Shown here: positions 8,309 through 16,748 of the stretch, in pieces
How the letters are laid out: every line of letters begins with the position of its first letter
Position numbering within the stretch: the stretch's first letter is position 1
Assembly: GCF_010091925.1 (NCBI RefSeq)
Contig: NZ_WVID01000014.1
Coordinates: forward strand, 1 to 64,000
Direction of reading: 5' to 3'
Length of the DNA: 64,000 bases
Source of the DNA: Nostoc sp. B(2019)
Lineage (GTDB): Bacteria; Cyanobacteriota; Cyanobacteriia; Cyanobacteriales; Nostocaceae
Made by a program: the position numbers and the translations under genes
Notes under the pieces: model-generated
What the model was told of the DNA's origin: nothing
What the model saw: the letters and a program-made list of their open reading frames with translations, nothing else
Database searches by the model: none

Positions 8309-9262
8309 TTAAACTGATGATGCTACTTGAATTCCATGTGTAATCATCCGGGTAACAAACAATTCTAAATCTTCGTCGGGAATTGCTTCCCGTAAATGTA
8401 GCTTAACTGCTTGTGCTTGTTGTTCAGATTCCAAAAGAGCGAACACTGTTGGACCAGAACCAGACATCATTGTTCCTAAAACGCCTTCTTGAGTTGCAAA
8501 CACTTCTCGTAATTGCAAGACTTGAGGATAAGCTGGCAATACTACGCGCTCTAAATCATTATGGAGTTTTTGAGCAATTTCTCTTGCGTCTTTATTCAGG
8601 ATGGCTTTAACTATTTCTCCTGAATGGACTGCATTAGCACGCGCTGTCAAACTGTCTGTATCTCGAATATAAGAATTGCCAAACTGCTGTCTATAGGTTT
8701 TGTATGCCCAAGCAGTGGAGACTTCCAAGCTGCGGTATTTCGCCAATACTACATATATATTATCTAAACTTGGGAGCGGAGAAAGTTGTTCGCCTCTACC
8801 TGTAGCGATCGCTGTTCCACCCGCTATACAAAACGGCACATCTGAACCGAGAGTTGCTCCTAATTCCTCTAATTCTGACTGAGTTAGTCCCAACTTCCAT
8901 AGTAAATCTATCCCCACTAAAACAGCTGCGGCATTCGTGGAACCTCCAGCTAACCCAGCAGCTACAGGAATATGCTTCTTGATGGTAATTTCTACACCCC
9001 CATATTTACTAAAAGCTTCGGGAAATTGCGTTGCCATTAGTTCCGCTGCTCGGTATGCCAAATTACTTTTATCTGTTGGTACTTGTGGATGGTTGCAGTG
9101 AACGCGAATGGTATCAACGCTGATGGAACGCACATCAATTTTATCGGCAAGGTCGATACTTTGGAGTATCATTGCTAACTCGTGATAGCCATCAGGACGA
9201 GCGCCAATGATTTCCAGATACAAATTGATTTTGGCAGGAGCAATTAGGGTGTAGGAACGCAT
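8309..9262 (-). CDS. ispE: 4-diphosphocytidyl-2-C-methyl-D-erythritol kinase
   Basis: IspE phosphorylates CDP-ME in the MEP pathway, which gives IPP and DMAPP for carotenoids, phytol and quinones. The 317-residue protein has the GHMP-kinase plan: APAKINLYL near the start with K11, the ATP loop PVAAGLAGGSTNAAA (about 99-113), D141 in GSDVPF (catalytic base by family comparison) and a C-terminal MMSGSGPTVFAL glycine loop. K11 and D141 are the expected active-site pair. It begins 19 bp after rsmA and is followed by DUF3082, so the three form an operon. Length is normal for the family. Confidence 0.97.
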   Translation of the reverse strand: MRSYTLIAPAKINLYLEIIGARPDGYHELAMILQSIDLADKIDVRSISVDTIRVHCNHPQVPTDKSNLAYRAAELMATQFPEAFSKYGGVEITIKKHIPVAAGLAGGSTNAAAVLVGIDLLWKLGLTQSELEELGATLGSDVPFCIAGGTAIATGRGEQLSPLPSLDNIYVVLAKYRSLEVSTAWAYKTYRQQFGNSYIRDTDSLTARANAVHSGEIVKAILNKDAREIAQKLHNDLERVVLPAYPQVLQLREVFATQEGVLGTMMSGSGPTVFALLESEQQAQAVKLHLREAIPDEDLELFVTRMITHGIQVASSV

Positions 9263-9281
9263 GTTCAGTAATGAGTTGTGG

Positions 9282-10097
9282 CTACTCTAAAGTGAGTAAA
9301 TTAGTTAGAGTTACCCATTGGTTGACGCTGAGGTCTTCGGCACGGGCTTGGGGATTTATTTCTAATTGTTCCAGTAAGTGGGTTAGGCGATCGCGTTCTA
9401 GAACTGATTGCAAATTATTTCGTAACATTTTTCGCTTCGCGCCGAATCCCAACTTGATCAAATTCTCCAACCGTCTTGGGTCAAGTGCTGGTATTTCGAT
9501 TTTTTGGGGACGCAATCGCACGACTGCTGAATCTACTTTTGGCGGTGGGTGGAATGCTGCTGCTGGAACTGTGCAAATTAACTCGCACGTTGCCAAATAT
9601 TGCACTCGCACACTCAATGCCCCAAATGCTTTTGACCCTGGTTTAGCATACAACCTTTCTGCTACTTCTTTTTGTACCAACAGCACTATCGAGTCAAACG
9701 GTTCAGGGTTGGGGTTGGCGATCGTACCCAGTAGTTTCTCAATGATTGGGCCTGTGATGTTGTAGGGGATATTGGCTACTACTTTATTTGGCTTTTGGAA
9801 ATTGGGAAATGCTGCTAAATGGGATGCTAAATCTAGGGTGAGAAAATCCCCTTGCAATAGTAAAAAATTTTCACTCTTACCCAATTGTTTGGCTAATAGT
9901 TTGCATAAGTCGTAATCTATTTCAACTGCGACTAGAGATTTGACCAAGGGGAGTAAACGACGAGTCAGAATGCCTGTACCGGGCCCAATTTCCAGGACGC
10001 GATCGCCTTCTGTACATTCTGCTGCTTTAATAATTGCGTCCAGAGCCTTTTCACTTTTGAGCCAATGCTGAGCAAAGAGCTTGCGCGGTCGTACCAT
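9282..10097 (-). CDS. rsmA: 16S rRNA (adenine1518/1519-N6) dimethyltransferase
   Basis: RsmA (KsgA) dimethylates two adenines in helix 45 of 16S rRNA during 30S assembly. The protein begins MVRPRKLFAQHWLKS, the usual start in cyanobacteria, with an AGGGCAGG-like site about 9 nt upstream; an in-frame ATG 48 nt earlier (10145) would add a 16-residue extension and has a weaker site. The SAM loop is VLEIGPGTGILT, the catalytic motif is NIPYNITGP, and the C-terminal helical domain contains FGAKRKMLRNNL. It heads the rsmA-ispE-DUF3082 operon. Coordinates with the longer start would be 9282-10145. Confidence 0.95.
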   Translation of the reverse strand: MVRPRKLFAQHWLKSEKALDAIIKAAECTEGDRVLEIGPGTGILTRRLLPLVKSLVAVEIDYDLCKLLAKQLGKSENFLLLQGDFLTLDLASHLAAFPNFQKPNKVVANIPYNITGPIIEKLLGTIANPNPEPFDSIVLLVQKEVAERLYAKPGSKAFGALSVRVQYLATCELICTVPAAAFHPPPKVDSAVVRLRPQKIEIPALDPRRLENLIKLGFGAKRKMLRNNLQSVLERDRLTHLLEQLEINPQARAEDLSVNQWVTLTNLLTLE

Positions 10098-10357
10098 TGA
10101 TTTTGCCTGCCCTGCATACTTTTCAGCTTTTTCTAAAAAACCCATTTCTTACTTTTTTCTTACTTTTAACTGTTACTTTTTTCTAGTTTTATCTTGACAT
10201 ATATAGCGATATACAGTAAAGAAAACGAGGAGAGGCATCGCAAAAGCACTTTTCAGATGGAGTGCGTTTGCTTCGTGAATAGCATTGTATAGGAATCGCT
10301 GTTTCTACCGTTGTATATATATTTATGGGAAAATTTTAGCTAAACACTTAAGACATT

Positions 10358-10750
10358 ATGTCAGAAACACCTCCAGACACCATTTGGATTGTTACCGATG
10401 AAACCCCTCAAATATCGATTCCTGAAGGTGCTAAAGGCGGGATTAGCATCGGTAGAGATTGGAGAGACGAAACTTTGAGAGAACCTACTGGTAGCAAAGG
10501 GGTAGGAGATGCTGTTAAGGTTAGCGCTCAAAAATTAGAGCAAGAAATGACTCACTTTCTGCAAGTGGTGGGACGCTTGTTTAGCCGTGCTGAACAGCAA
10601 GCTCAAGTTAATTCCGGGATGCAGCTAGATGAAATTGAGCTATCAGTAGAAATTAGTGCAGAAGGGGAAGTTAAACTAATTGGAACTGGTGCGAAAGCTG
10701 GGAGTAAAGGAGCAATAAAGCTAAAGTTCAAGCGGCAAGAATCAAAGTGA
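10358..10750 (+). CDS. Pepco-like peptidase-associated protein
   Basis: This encodes 130 residues, soluble and acidic, with no signal peptide. Its order (a W-I-V-x-D-E start, a helical middle with [16 protein letters not shown], then an alternating-strand end with [16 protein letters not shown] and GAIKLKFKR) matches the small companion proteins found before trypsin- or caspase-like peptidases in bacterial conflict loci (Pepco/Trypco type as named by Aravind and co-workers). Its stop is one base before the ATG of the caspase gene, so translation is coupled. In the described systems such proteins are thought to link a trigger to the peptidase, possibly as regulator or substrate; that role is inferred. 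The family assignment rests on pattern and context only. Confidence 0.65.
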   Translation: MSETPPDTIWIVTDETPQISIPEGAKGGISIGRDWRDETLREPTGSKGVGDAVKVSAQKLEQEMTHFLQVVGRLFSRAEQQAQVNSGMQLDEIELSVEISAEGEVKLIGTGAKAGSKGAIKLKFKRQESK

Positions 10751-10751
10751 G

Positions 10752-12455
10752 ATGGCAAAAAACTGGGCGATCACAATTGGAATTAACCAGTACAATTACT
10801 TGCAACCGCTGAACTATGCCAAGCGGGATGCACAGTTAATGCAGGAGTTTCTGAGCAATGAAGCGGGATTCGAGCGAGTTTACTTCTTCTCGGATGACTC
10901 ACCTGATAACTCGACTCGCCCAACCCGCACTAACTTACTGCGAGTCTTACGGCAATTATTTGAAACTCCTTTCATGGGAGCAGGTGATAACTTTTGGTTT
11001 TTCTTTAGTGGTCATGGAATAAGACACGCTGACCGTGATTATCTCATGCCCTGTGATGGCGACCCAGAAGATATCAAAAACACAGCGATTCCCATTAACT
11101 TTGTCACTGAACGCCTGCGTCGCTGTGGAGCAGATAACGTTGTTCTGATTCTGGATGCCTGTCGTAGTTTGGGTACTCGTGCAGGCGAAGGCATTGGACG
11201 ACAAACCGCAGAAGAAGCACGTCAACAAGGAGTCATCAGCATTTTTTCCTGTAGTCCGCAGGAGTATTCTTATGAAATTGAAGCGTTGCAACAAGGTGCT
11301 TTTACTACTGTCTTACTGGAAGGGTTAGGAATTCAAGGTCAATGCGCTACCGTTGAAAGATTGAATCAGTATTTAAAGTTTCGTGTACCGGAAATTGTTC
11401 GTCAGCATAAGAATACGAGGCAGACACCTTATATTATTGCCGAGCCTGTAAATAAATCCCACCTGATTCTCGTACCGCGATACGCCACTTTAACGGATAT
11501 CGCCACGCTGAAAAATGATGCTTATCGAGCTAAAGACGAAGGAAATTTGGATTTAGCTGAGCAGTTATGGATTCGCGTAAATGCTGCGGCTTCTGGTCAG
11601 GATATGGAAGCTGTGAGGGCTTTACAAAGACTTAGACAGCAACCGATAGAACCTCAACAGTCACCTCCACCACCTAGTAAAACTGCTCAGAAGTCTGGTA
11701 AAGGATTTAAAACACCTATTACTCAAACACTTTCACCGACACCGCCACAGGTACAATCATCGCCTAACTACTGGTCACGGCGGCGGGTGATTCAAACTGT
11801 TGGGTTGATGGGAGCTGGGTTGAGTTCGGTAATTGTAGTACCACGCCTCTGGCCATCTAAACCAGGAGAAAGCAGCACAAGCGACACCACTACGACACCA
11901 GCTAAAACAGAAAATCCCGTTATCTCGTCTCCCACTTCCCAAAATCGCCTAATAACCTTTCCATTTGAAGTGGTAAAGGTGAATGCACAGGGAGATATCA
12001 CCAAACCCATTAAAAGAAGTGAAGCGAAATATTTTGTTGAAGATTTTGGGAATGGTGTCACCTTGGAAATGGTGCAGATACCAGGGGGAACCTTTTTGAT
12101 GGGTTCACCAACAGAGGAAAAGGAACGACAATCAGATGAAAGACCGCAACATCAAGTAAAAGTTCCTGGGTTCTTCATGGGTAAATATGAAATCACCCAG
12201 GCACAGTATGAAACAATCATGGGTAGCAATCCTTCCAATTTCAAAACAAATGGTGCAAATCGACCTGTAGAACAGGTGAATTGGAATGATGCGATAGAAT
12301 TCTGTAAAAAGTTAAGCAAGAAGGCGGGACGTACTTACCGACTACCCAGCGAAGCCGAATGGGAATATGCTTGTCGTGCTGGAACCACTACGCCTTTTTA
12401 CTTTGGCGAGACTATTACCACTGATTTAGCAAACTACGACGGCAACTATACATAG
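10752..12455 (+). CDS. caspase-like (C14) protease fused to FGE-sulfatase domain, ended by in-frame TAG
   Basis: Residues 1-240 form a caspase/metacaspase p20-like fold: [10 protein letters not shown] start, H88 in FFFSGHG, C137 in LILDACRS, the expected His-Cys dyad. Residues about 240-340 are a Pro/Gln-rich linker with an [11 protein letters not shown] helix, followed by a likely membrane span (about 344-365, [21 protein letters not shown]). From about 430 a formylglycine-generating-enzyme-like domain begins ([29 protein letters not shown]). Reading stops at TAG 12453-12455, after [10 protein letters not shown]; the same frame goes straight on with the rest of the FGE domain, where a Tyr codon is expected. 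The protein as read is 567 residues; the ancestral one about 670. It is coupled to the Pepco-like gene. In cyanobacteria such proteins are proposed cell-death or conflict effectors, with the FGE part binding a ligand. Confidence 0.9.
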   Translation: MAKNWAITIGINQYNYLQPLNYAKRDAQLMQEFLSNEAGFERVYFFSDDSPDNSTRPTRTNLLRVLRQLFETPFMGAGDNFWFFFSGHGIRHADRDYLMPCDGDPEDIKNTAIPINFVTERLRRCGADNVVLILDACRSLGTRAGEGIGRQTAEEARQQGVISIFSCSPQEYSYEIEALQQGAFTTVLLEGLGIQGQCATVERLNQYLKFRVPEIVRQHKNTRQTPYIIAEPVNKSHLILVPRYATLTDIATLKNDAYRAKDEGNLDLAEQLWIRVNAAASGQDMEAVRALQRLRQQPIEPQQSPPPPSKTAQKSGKGFKTPITQTLSPTPPQVQSSPNYWSRRRVIQTVGLMGAGLSSVIVVPRLWPSKPGESSTSDTTTTPAKTENPVISSPTSQNRLITFPFEVVKVNAQGDITKPIKRSEAKYFVEDFGNGVTLEMVQIPGGTFLMGSPTEEKERQSDERPQHQVKVPGFFMGKYEITQAQYETIMGSNPSNFKTNGANRPVEQVNWNDAIEFCKKLSKKAGRTYRLPSEAEWEYACRAGTTTPFYFGETITTDLANYDGNYT

Positions 12456-12764
12456 GCTTCTGCACCAAAAGGTCAATATCGCAAAGAAACAACAAAAGTG
12501 GGGAGTTTTCCATCTAACGCCTTTGGTTTATACGATATGCACGGTAACGTTTGGGAGTGGTGTCAAGATTCTTACCATAATAGTTATAACGGCACACCTA
12601 CTGATGGTAGGGCATGGATTGATAATAATAATCAATATCGTCTGCTGCGCGGTGGTTCTTGGTACTACTACCCAGAGGTCTGTCGCAGTGCGCTCCGCAG
12701 CAGGAACGAAGCCGGCCTCCGTACCGTCAACATCGGTTTTCCTGTCGTCCTAGTTTCCGGGTGA
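12456..12764 (+). pseudogene. C-terminal FGE part after the TAG, probable DGR variable region
   Basis: This stretch continues in the frame of the caspase gene (12498 is 582 codons after 10752) and holds the rest of the FGE/C-type-lectin fold: NAFGLYDMHGNVWEWCQD, then LLRGGSW. From about 12651 to 12740 the codons look like products of adenine mutagenesis: TAC TAC TAC, GTC, CTC, AGC, AAC, then GGC, CTC, ACC, GTC, AAC, where related proteins have runs of Asn (AAC). Nearly all end in C, unlike the rest of the gene. This is the pattern of a DGR variable repeat. It cannot be translated with the protease unless the TAG is read through or reverts; independent translation is unlikely, as no ribosome site is seen. 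Confidence 0.7.
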
Positions 12765-13092
12765 GCGCTCCCAAAAGTCAGAGCTGGTAAATGGGAATTT
12801 ATCGGGCGTAGAACAGGGAGTCCAGACCTGTTCCGGTGAGGAAGGCGACGACCTCCGAAAATTAAACCGAGTCGGATAGCTTGGTAGGTTGCAAAACCGA
12901 ACAGTTGTTCGACTCAATTATCAACCTGTTTCCTCCCAATCCTCAATTTGTAATCCATCCACTTGACTAAATTCACTGATATTGTGGGTAACTATATTAA
13001 ATTATACATTTGGGCAATTGATGCAATTTGCAAATTATAAGTGTACTTAACCAGGAGTATATATTTAATCTCTGCGCCTCTGCATGATGAAA
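12765..13092. other. spacer after the variable region with hairpins
   Basis: The first 160 bp are GC-richer than the surroundings. GAACAGG (12811-12817) pairs perfectly with CCTGTTC (12827-12833), and CGAAC pairs with GTTCG near 12900-12915. Inverted repeats just after the variable repeat are known to assist DGR retrohoming, so these are candidates for that. No Avd, template repeat or reverse transcriptase follows. The remainder up to the Uma2 gene is ordinary AT-rich spacer. Confidence 0.45.
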
Positions 13093-13731
13093 TCATATTT
13101 GCTCTCTCACCCAAACACGAAATGCTTTCATCGCCGCATTCCTACCATCGATTTTACTCCGTGTTAAGTATTCAGGAATAGCTTGAGCAATGAGTAAATC
13201 AGGAAAAATAGAACTGGTAAGAGACTTTACATATTTACCATTAGTCAAAACGTTAATTTCTAGCTTAGTTCCATTCCACCGCCACAATTCCGGGACTCCC
13301 AATACCTCATAATTATTAAAGCGAGTGCGAGAGGTAATATCAATTTCAATTGCTAAATCTGGGGGTGGGTCAACAGTTAAATCAATTCTATCCTTACCTC
13401 GAACAGCAGCTTCGTTTTGGATGTAGAAACAATCATCGGGTTCTACCCCCGCATCCATTTTTTCTTTATCAAAAGTTGTAGACCCCAAACTCCAAAACTC
13501 AATATCGAGTTCTTCTAGTAGAATTTCTACCAAGTTTCCAATGATTTTTTTGCCTACTTCATGCTCTGGTAATGGAGCCATTATTTCCAGCACCCCTTGA
13601 CTGTAAGATATCCGAGAACTGCGATTTTCTCCCAATTCTGCCAAAATATGTTTATATACTGACCAGGATATATTTTTAATTAGCAACTGATGACCAGCAG
13701 GTACAATTAGTTGGTTGAGTTCAAGTAACAT
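13093..13731 (-). CDS. Uma2-family (DUF820) putative endonuclease
   Basis: This encodes 212 residues. It shows the Uma2 pattern of a restriction-endonuclease-like fold: ILAELGENRSSRISYSQGVL, MAPLPEHE, a GVEPDDCFY segment, then DPPPDLAIEID with the acidic residues of a PD-(D/E)XK core, and VPELWRW. Uma2 proteins are hugely expanded in cyanobacteria; their targets are unknown. I chose the ATG at 13731, which has GAGG close upstream; an earlier in-frame start at 13806 would add 25 residues unlike the family. It stands alone on the minus strand between the DGR-like locus and the recombinase, often a sign of an accessory region. Confidence 0.85.
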   Translation of the reverse strand: MLLELNQLIVPAGHQLLIKNISWSVYKHILAELGENRSSRISYSQGVLEIMAPLPEHEVGKKIIGNLVEILLEELDIEFWSLGSTTFDKEKMDAGVEPDDCFYIQNEAAVRGKDRIDLTVDPPPDLAIEIDITSRTRFNNYEVLGVPELWRWNGTKLEINVLTNGKYVKSLTSSIFPDLLIAQAIPEYLTRSKIDGRNAAMKAFRVWVREQI

Positions 13732-13886
13732 AACCTTCCTCGCTTCTAAAGTTAACCTATCTAGTACTAAAATCAAAAAATTTAAATTTTGACATGAAGC
13801 TAGCAAACTTTTAGGTTTTATAATAAAGTACTCGAACTGTTTTATATATGTATTTTTTCTATATATTTACAATGGCACTCTTCAAC

Positions 13887-15356
13887 TTAACTCAGCAATT
13901 CACCTAATTGATGCTGAATTAACAACCCTTTAAGCGTTGCATTTTCAGCCTTAAGTGCATTATTTTCAGCTTCTAACTCACTAATTATTGACTTTAGTGC
14001 TTCCTTCGTTATACCTTGTCTATGGATAACCACTTCTTGATAAATTTCTAAGTTAGCATCCTCATTCATCCATCTTTGATAAGTCTTGGTATGCTCTTGT
14101 ACTGTATGTCCCATGTAATCTGCCATCGTCTTGATGGGGACTCTCAAGCGATGCCCCCGTATGGCATAAGCATGACGCAAATCATAAGGACTAAACCCTA
14201 TATCAGAGGTTCTAAATTTGATATGAATTTTTGCAGTTTTATTACTAAGTTTTCCTTGATTGTAAGGAAATCTAATATTCTTTAAATCAAACAATTCTAC
14301 CCAATGGGGATATAATGGTGGAATACCACAACTTCGCTCACCAGTCTTAGTGCCTTCTGTGAGGCTAGGATTTAAAGTTACTAAATGAAAAGTATTTGCT
14401 GTTTTTAGGAATGCTTCTATATCTACAGCGAATAATTCATGTGGTCTTAAGCCATAAGTTGCTAACATGCCATAGACCCATTGCCATTGTTCGGGTTGTG
14501 TCATGTTATCCTTACTCGCATAAGCTGATAATGGCATACCTATTTTAATAAAACCTTGGATAATTTCCTCATCTAAAGGAACTTTGCGAATAGTAGGATT
14601 AGGCTTAGGAGTTGCATACGTATTTATTGTTTTAAATCCATTGACACCGCAGAATTCACAAAACTTTTTGAGTTGCCATGTCAAAAAGAACCTAGCTGAT
14701 GTATTAGGTTTAGTCTTTTTTAGTGCTTCCTCTAGCGCCTCTAAAGACATGGGAACATCTTGAGGTAGCTTTTTGAGATGCCTCATATAATGACTTTCCC
14801 AAGTACGTATTCCTTGCCTATTGTTCTCATGAGTTTTCCAAAATTCTCTTTCATATTCCTCAATTAATTCTCTGATAAGTTTAGTGGATTTCTCCTCATT
14901 TATTAGTCCTATTTTCTGTGCTTGCTTACCTAGCAAATACGGCGTCCACTGAAATTGCTTTGTCATTAGCAATAAATCTAACTCCCGCGCTTTAAGTACG
15001 GCAGTTTTTACTCCAGCATCATTAGCAACAAAACCAAATGAAATAGTATATTGCCTATTGGGACTCCCATTTTTTCCAATATCACCAGGTTTACATGGAA
15101 AAGTTCCTTGTAAACCAATAGATTTGTCACTAGTTAACTTAAGTTTAATCTTCACTCTATCAAGACTTAAACCAAAGTTAGCTTGCTGAACAGCGTGTTT
15201 GATTCTGAGATACTCACGCTCTATCTTGGCCCCTTCATCTGATGCAGAGTATTTAGATTTCCATTGCTTCCACTTGGATGGTTCCCATTGCTCAATTGGT
15301 ATACCCTCCCATTCGCCTTTACGGGGATCATGTGTGCTAGATTTGTTGCTAGGCAT
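13887..15356 (-). CDS. XisA/XisC-type tyrosine recombinase
   Basis: This encodes 489 residues. The C-terminal half is a tyrosine-recombinase domain: R304 in YGLRPHEL, R394 in PYDLRHAYAIR (Y391 stands where many integrases have His), H417 in MGHT and the nucleophile Y426 in YQRW. The N-terminal part (KPGD, then a G-x-x-R-Q-Y segment) and these motifs resemble the XisA and XisC excisases that remove the nifD and hupL elements from Nostoc chromosomes during heterocyst formation, rather than phage or Xer integrases. The last 40 residues form a heptad-like helix (ISELEAENNALKAENATLK), probably a coiled coil. Such genes usually sit close to one end of the element they excise. The element boundaries and the interrupted gene were not identified here. 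Confidence 0.85.
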   Translation of the reverse strand: MPSNKSSTHDPRKGEWEGIPIEQWEPSKWKQWKSKYSASDEGAKIEREYLRIKHAVQQANFGLSLDRVKIKLKLTSDKSIGLQGTFPCKPGDIGKNGSPNRQYTISFGFVANDAGVKTAVLKARELDLLLMTKQFQWTPYLLGKQAQKIGLINEEKSTKLIRELIEEYEREFWKTHENNRQGIRTWESHYMRHLKKLPQDVPMSLEALEEALKKTKPNTSARFFLTWQLKKFCEFCGVNGFKTINTYATPKPNPTIRKVPLDEEIIQGFIKIGMPLSAYASKDNMTQPEQWQWVYGMLATYGLRPHELFAVDIEAFLKTANTFHLVTLNPSLTEGTKTGERSCGIPPLYPHWVELFDLKNIRFPYNQGKLSNKTAKIHIKFRTSDIGFSPYDLRHAYAIRGHRLRVPIKTMADYMGHTVQEHTKTYQRWMNEDANLEIYQEVVIHRQGITKEALKSIISELEAENNALKAENATLKGLLIQHQLGELLS

Positions 15357-15550
15357 AAGTGTTTTTGATTACTTTTTAGTTTGGTAACATAAAGCTGCCG
15401 ATAGGCTAAAGTCCGCTGCTACAAAACCCAAGCTTGCGTGGACGACGGGAATCATTAGTTTTATAGTTTGGTTCATCAGGCTATCTCAATGTAGACACAG
15501 ATTTTTAGTCTATGGTTGAGTTAGTTCTGAAAATAGCCAATATAAAGTAA
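15357..15550. other. spacer upstream of the recombinase
   Basis: About 190 bp with a possible small repeat (GGCTAAAGTCCGCTGC) and no reading frame. A recombination site of an XisA-type element would be expected near here, but no matching direct repeat could be pointed out by eye. Confidence 0.35.
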
Positions 15551-15679
15551 GAAAGTAAAGCTTCGCAAGCAGGTTTTGGGATAGAAGCTTTATATACTAA
15601 GAATTTGCAAATTTATGCGGAATTGATACCAGCAACACTGAAGTTGATAGAAAACCTAGCAGCAAAAAACTATGAGTAA
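15551..15679 (+). pseudogene. possible C-terminal fragment of a lost gene
   Basis: A 42-codon frame without a start codon of its own, open from a TAA at 15548 to a TAA at 15677-15679. Its sequence looks like real protein (helical, EALYTKNLQIYAELIPATLK) and its stop overlaps the ATG of the GerMN gene by 8 bp (ATGAGTAA), the spacing of translationally coupled genes. It may be the tail of a gene that was cut by the neighbouring recombinase element. I do not recognise the family; chance is possible. Confidence 0.3.
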
Positions 15680-16304
15680 AATTATTAACACCAGCAAAAG
15701 ATATCTTTTACCACTTATTGTTGTAGCGATCGCAGCTAACCTCAGCAGTTGTAATTCTAACCCTACTGTTCGTAACATTGACAGTGAAACACCAGCACCA
15801 GTCACAACACCAAACATTACATCATCACCAGAGCCGATTACAACACCAAACAACGCAACTTCTCCAACTCCAAGCGTAGCCCAGTTAAGAGATAAATCTC
15901 CTAATAAAGAACTTTTGAGGGATACACCTGCTTCAACTTCCCAAGCTGCTGCTAACAAAACTACCAACGTCACACTATACACAAGTGATGTTCAATGTCA
16001 AGAACTGGTTCCACAGAAGGTTTCAGTATCGGCTGAAGAACCTGTGACAAATGCAGTAGGTAGAATTATAGAGAAACGAGATACAAGCGACTTTAGTTTG
16101 TCTGGATATCGTGTCAACGTTAACAATGGCATTGCTACAGTTGATTTACGAATATCTCCTGAGTCAAAGCGGCAAATAACCTCTCTTTCTAGTTGTGAAC
16201 AGTTTGCTCTGTTTGGTAGTCTCCGCAAAACTTTAACAAGTAATGCTCAATGGAATATTAAAGAGGTTCGCTTTACCCAGAAAGGTGAGGAAATTGTTTT
16301 TTAA
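15672..16304 (+). CDS. GerMN-domain lipoprotein
   Basis: This encodes 210 residues. A lipoprotein signal runs over residues 1-27, with a hydrophobic IVVAIAANL core and the lipobox L-S-S-C (C27). A Thr/Pro-rich spacer follows (about 30-95). From about 100 a GerMN domain is visible: NVTLYTSDVQCQELVP, VTNAVGRIIE, YRVNVNNGIATVDL and ALFGSLRKTLTSN, where the family binds or positions peptidoglycan-linked partners. In Bacillus the domain occurs in GerM and is also common in cyanobacterial lipoproteins, so no sporulation is implied. Likely anchored in the plasma or outer membrane facing the periplasm. Its start overlaps the stop of a possible gene remnant. Confidence 0.85.
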   Translation: MSKIINTSKRYLLPLIVVAIAANLSSCNSNPTVRNIDSETPAPVTTPNITSSPEPITTPNNATSPTPSVAQLRDKSPNKELLRDTPASTSQAAANKTTNVTLYTSDVQCQELVPQKVSVSAEEPVTNAVGRIIEKRDTSDFSLSGYRVNVNNGIATVDLRISPESKRQITSLSSCEQFALFGSLRKTLTSNAQWNIKEVRFTQKGEEIVF

Positions 16305-16427
16305 CATCCAAGTCTCCTAACTCCTCTAATACCAACTTCGTGTAGCATCGCCTCTATCGTTTGCCAATTAACTAGATGGTTGTCTTGCTACTAACCGTAT
16401 AGTCTAGATGAAATTGATAACTGTTCA

Positions 16428-16748
16428 CTACTGTCCGTCTTTACCTTGACTTTTAGATAACAACCACTGCTCAACCAACTCTGTCAGGATATCGCTCATC
16501 TGCCGTTCTTGTGAAGCAGCTGTTGCCTTAAGTTGTCGATGCAGTTGTTTGGGCAGATATATAGTTGTACGGGTATAGTCGGGGCTGGTGCTTTTGCTCT
16601 GAGAAGTCAGCTGATCGTTGGTTGATTGTGCCTTATCTCCAAAGTTCTGATGATCGTCACTTACTCCTTGTAGTTCTCTTCTTTGTTTACGACTACGCGC
16701 AGCATCAATCAGGTGATCAAAACGGCTAGTTTTTTTCTTATTGTTCAA
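16428..16748 (-). CDS. small RHH/CopG-like DNA-binding partner of ParA
   Basis: This encodes 106 residues. A basic, disordered N-terminal half (NNKKKTSRFDHLIDAARSRK and a Ser/Thr/Gln-rich stretch) precedes a ribbon-helix-helix pattern near the end: YTRTTIYLPKQLHRQLKATA, then MSDILTELVEQWL. It begins at a TTG that overlaps the ParA stop (TTGA), with AAAGGA 8 nt upstream; this overlap suggests coupled translation. ParA plus a small RHH protein is the typical partition pair of plasmids (ParG/ParR-like), where the RHH protein binds the centromere and represses the operon. The repeats upstream of parA are the likely target. Function is inferred from fold and position. Confidence 0.7.
   Translation of the reverse strand: MNNKKKTSRFDHLIDAARSRKQRRELQGVSDDHQNFGDKAQSTNDQLTSQSKSTSPDYTRTTIYLPKQLHRQLKATAASQERQMSDILTELVEQWLLSKSQGKDGQ

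Noticed and set aside
10752-13092. A DGR reverse transcriptase or template repeat near the variable gene
   Set aside because: No RT motif (YxDD) frame and no AAC-rich copy of the variable region was seen on either strand of the window.
15656-15982. A 108-codon minus-strand frame
   Set aside because: It is the shadow of the GerMN lipoprotein gene, which has a lipobox and domain motifs.
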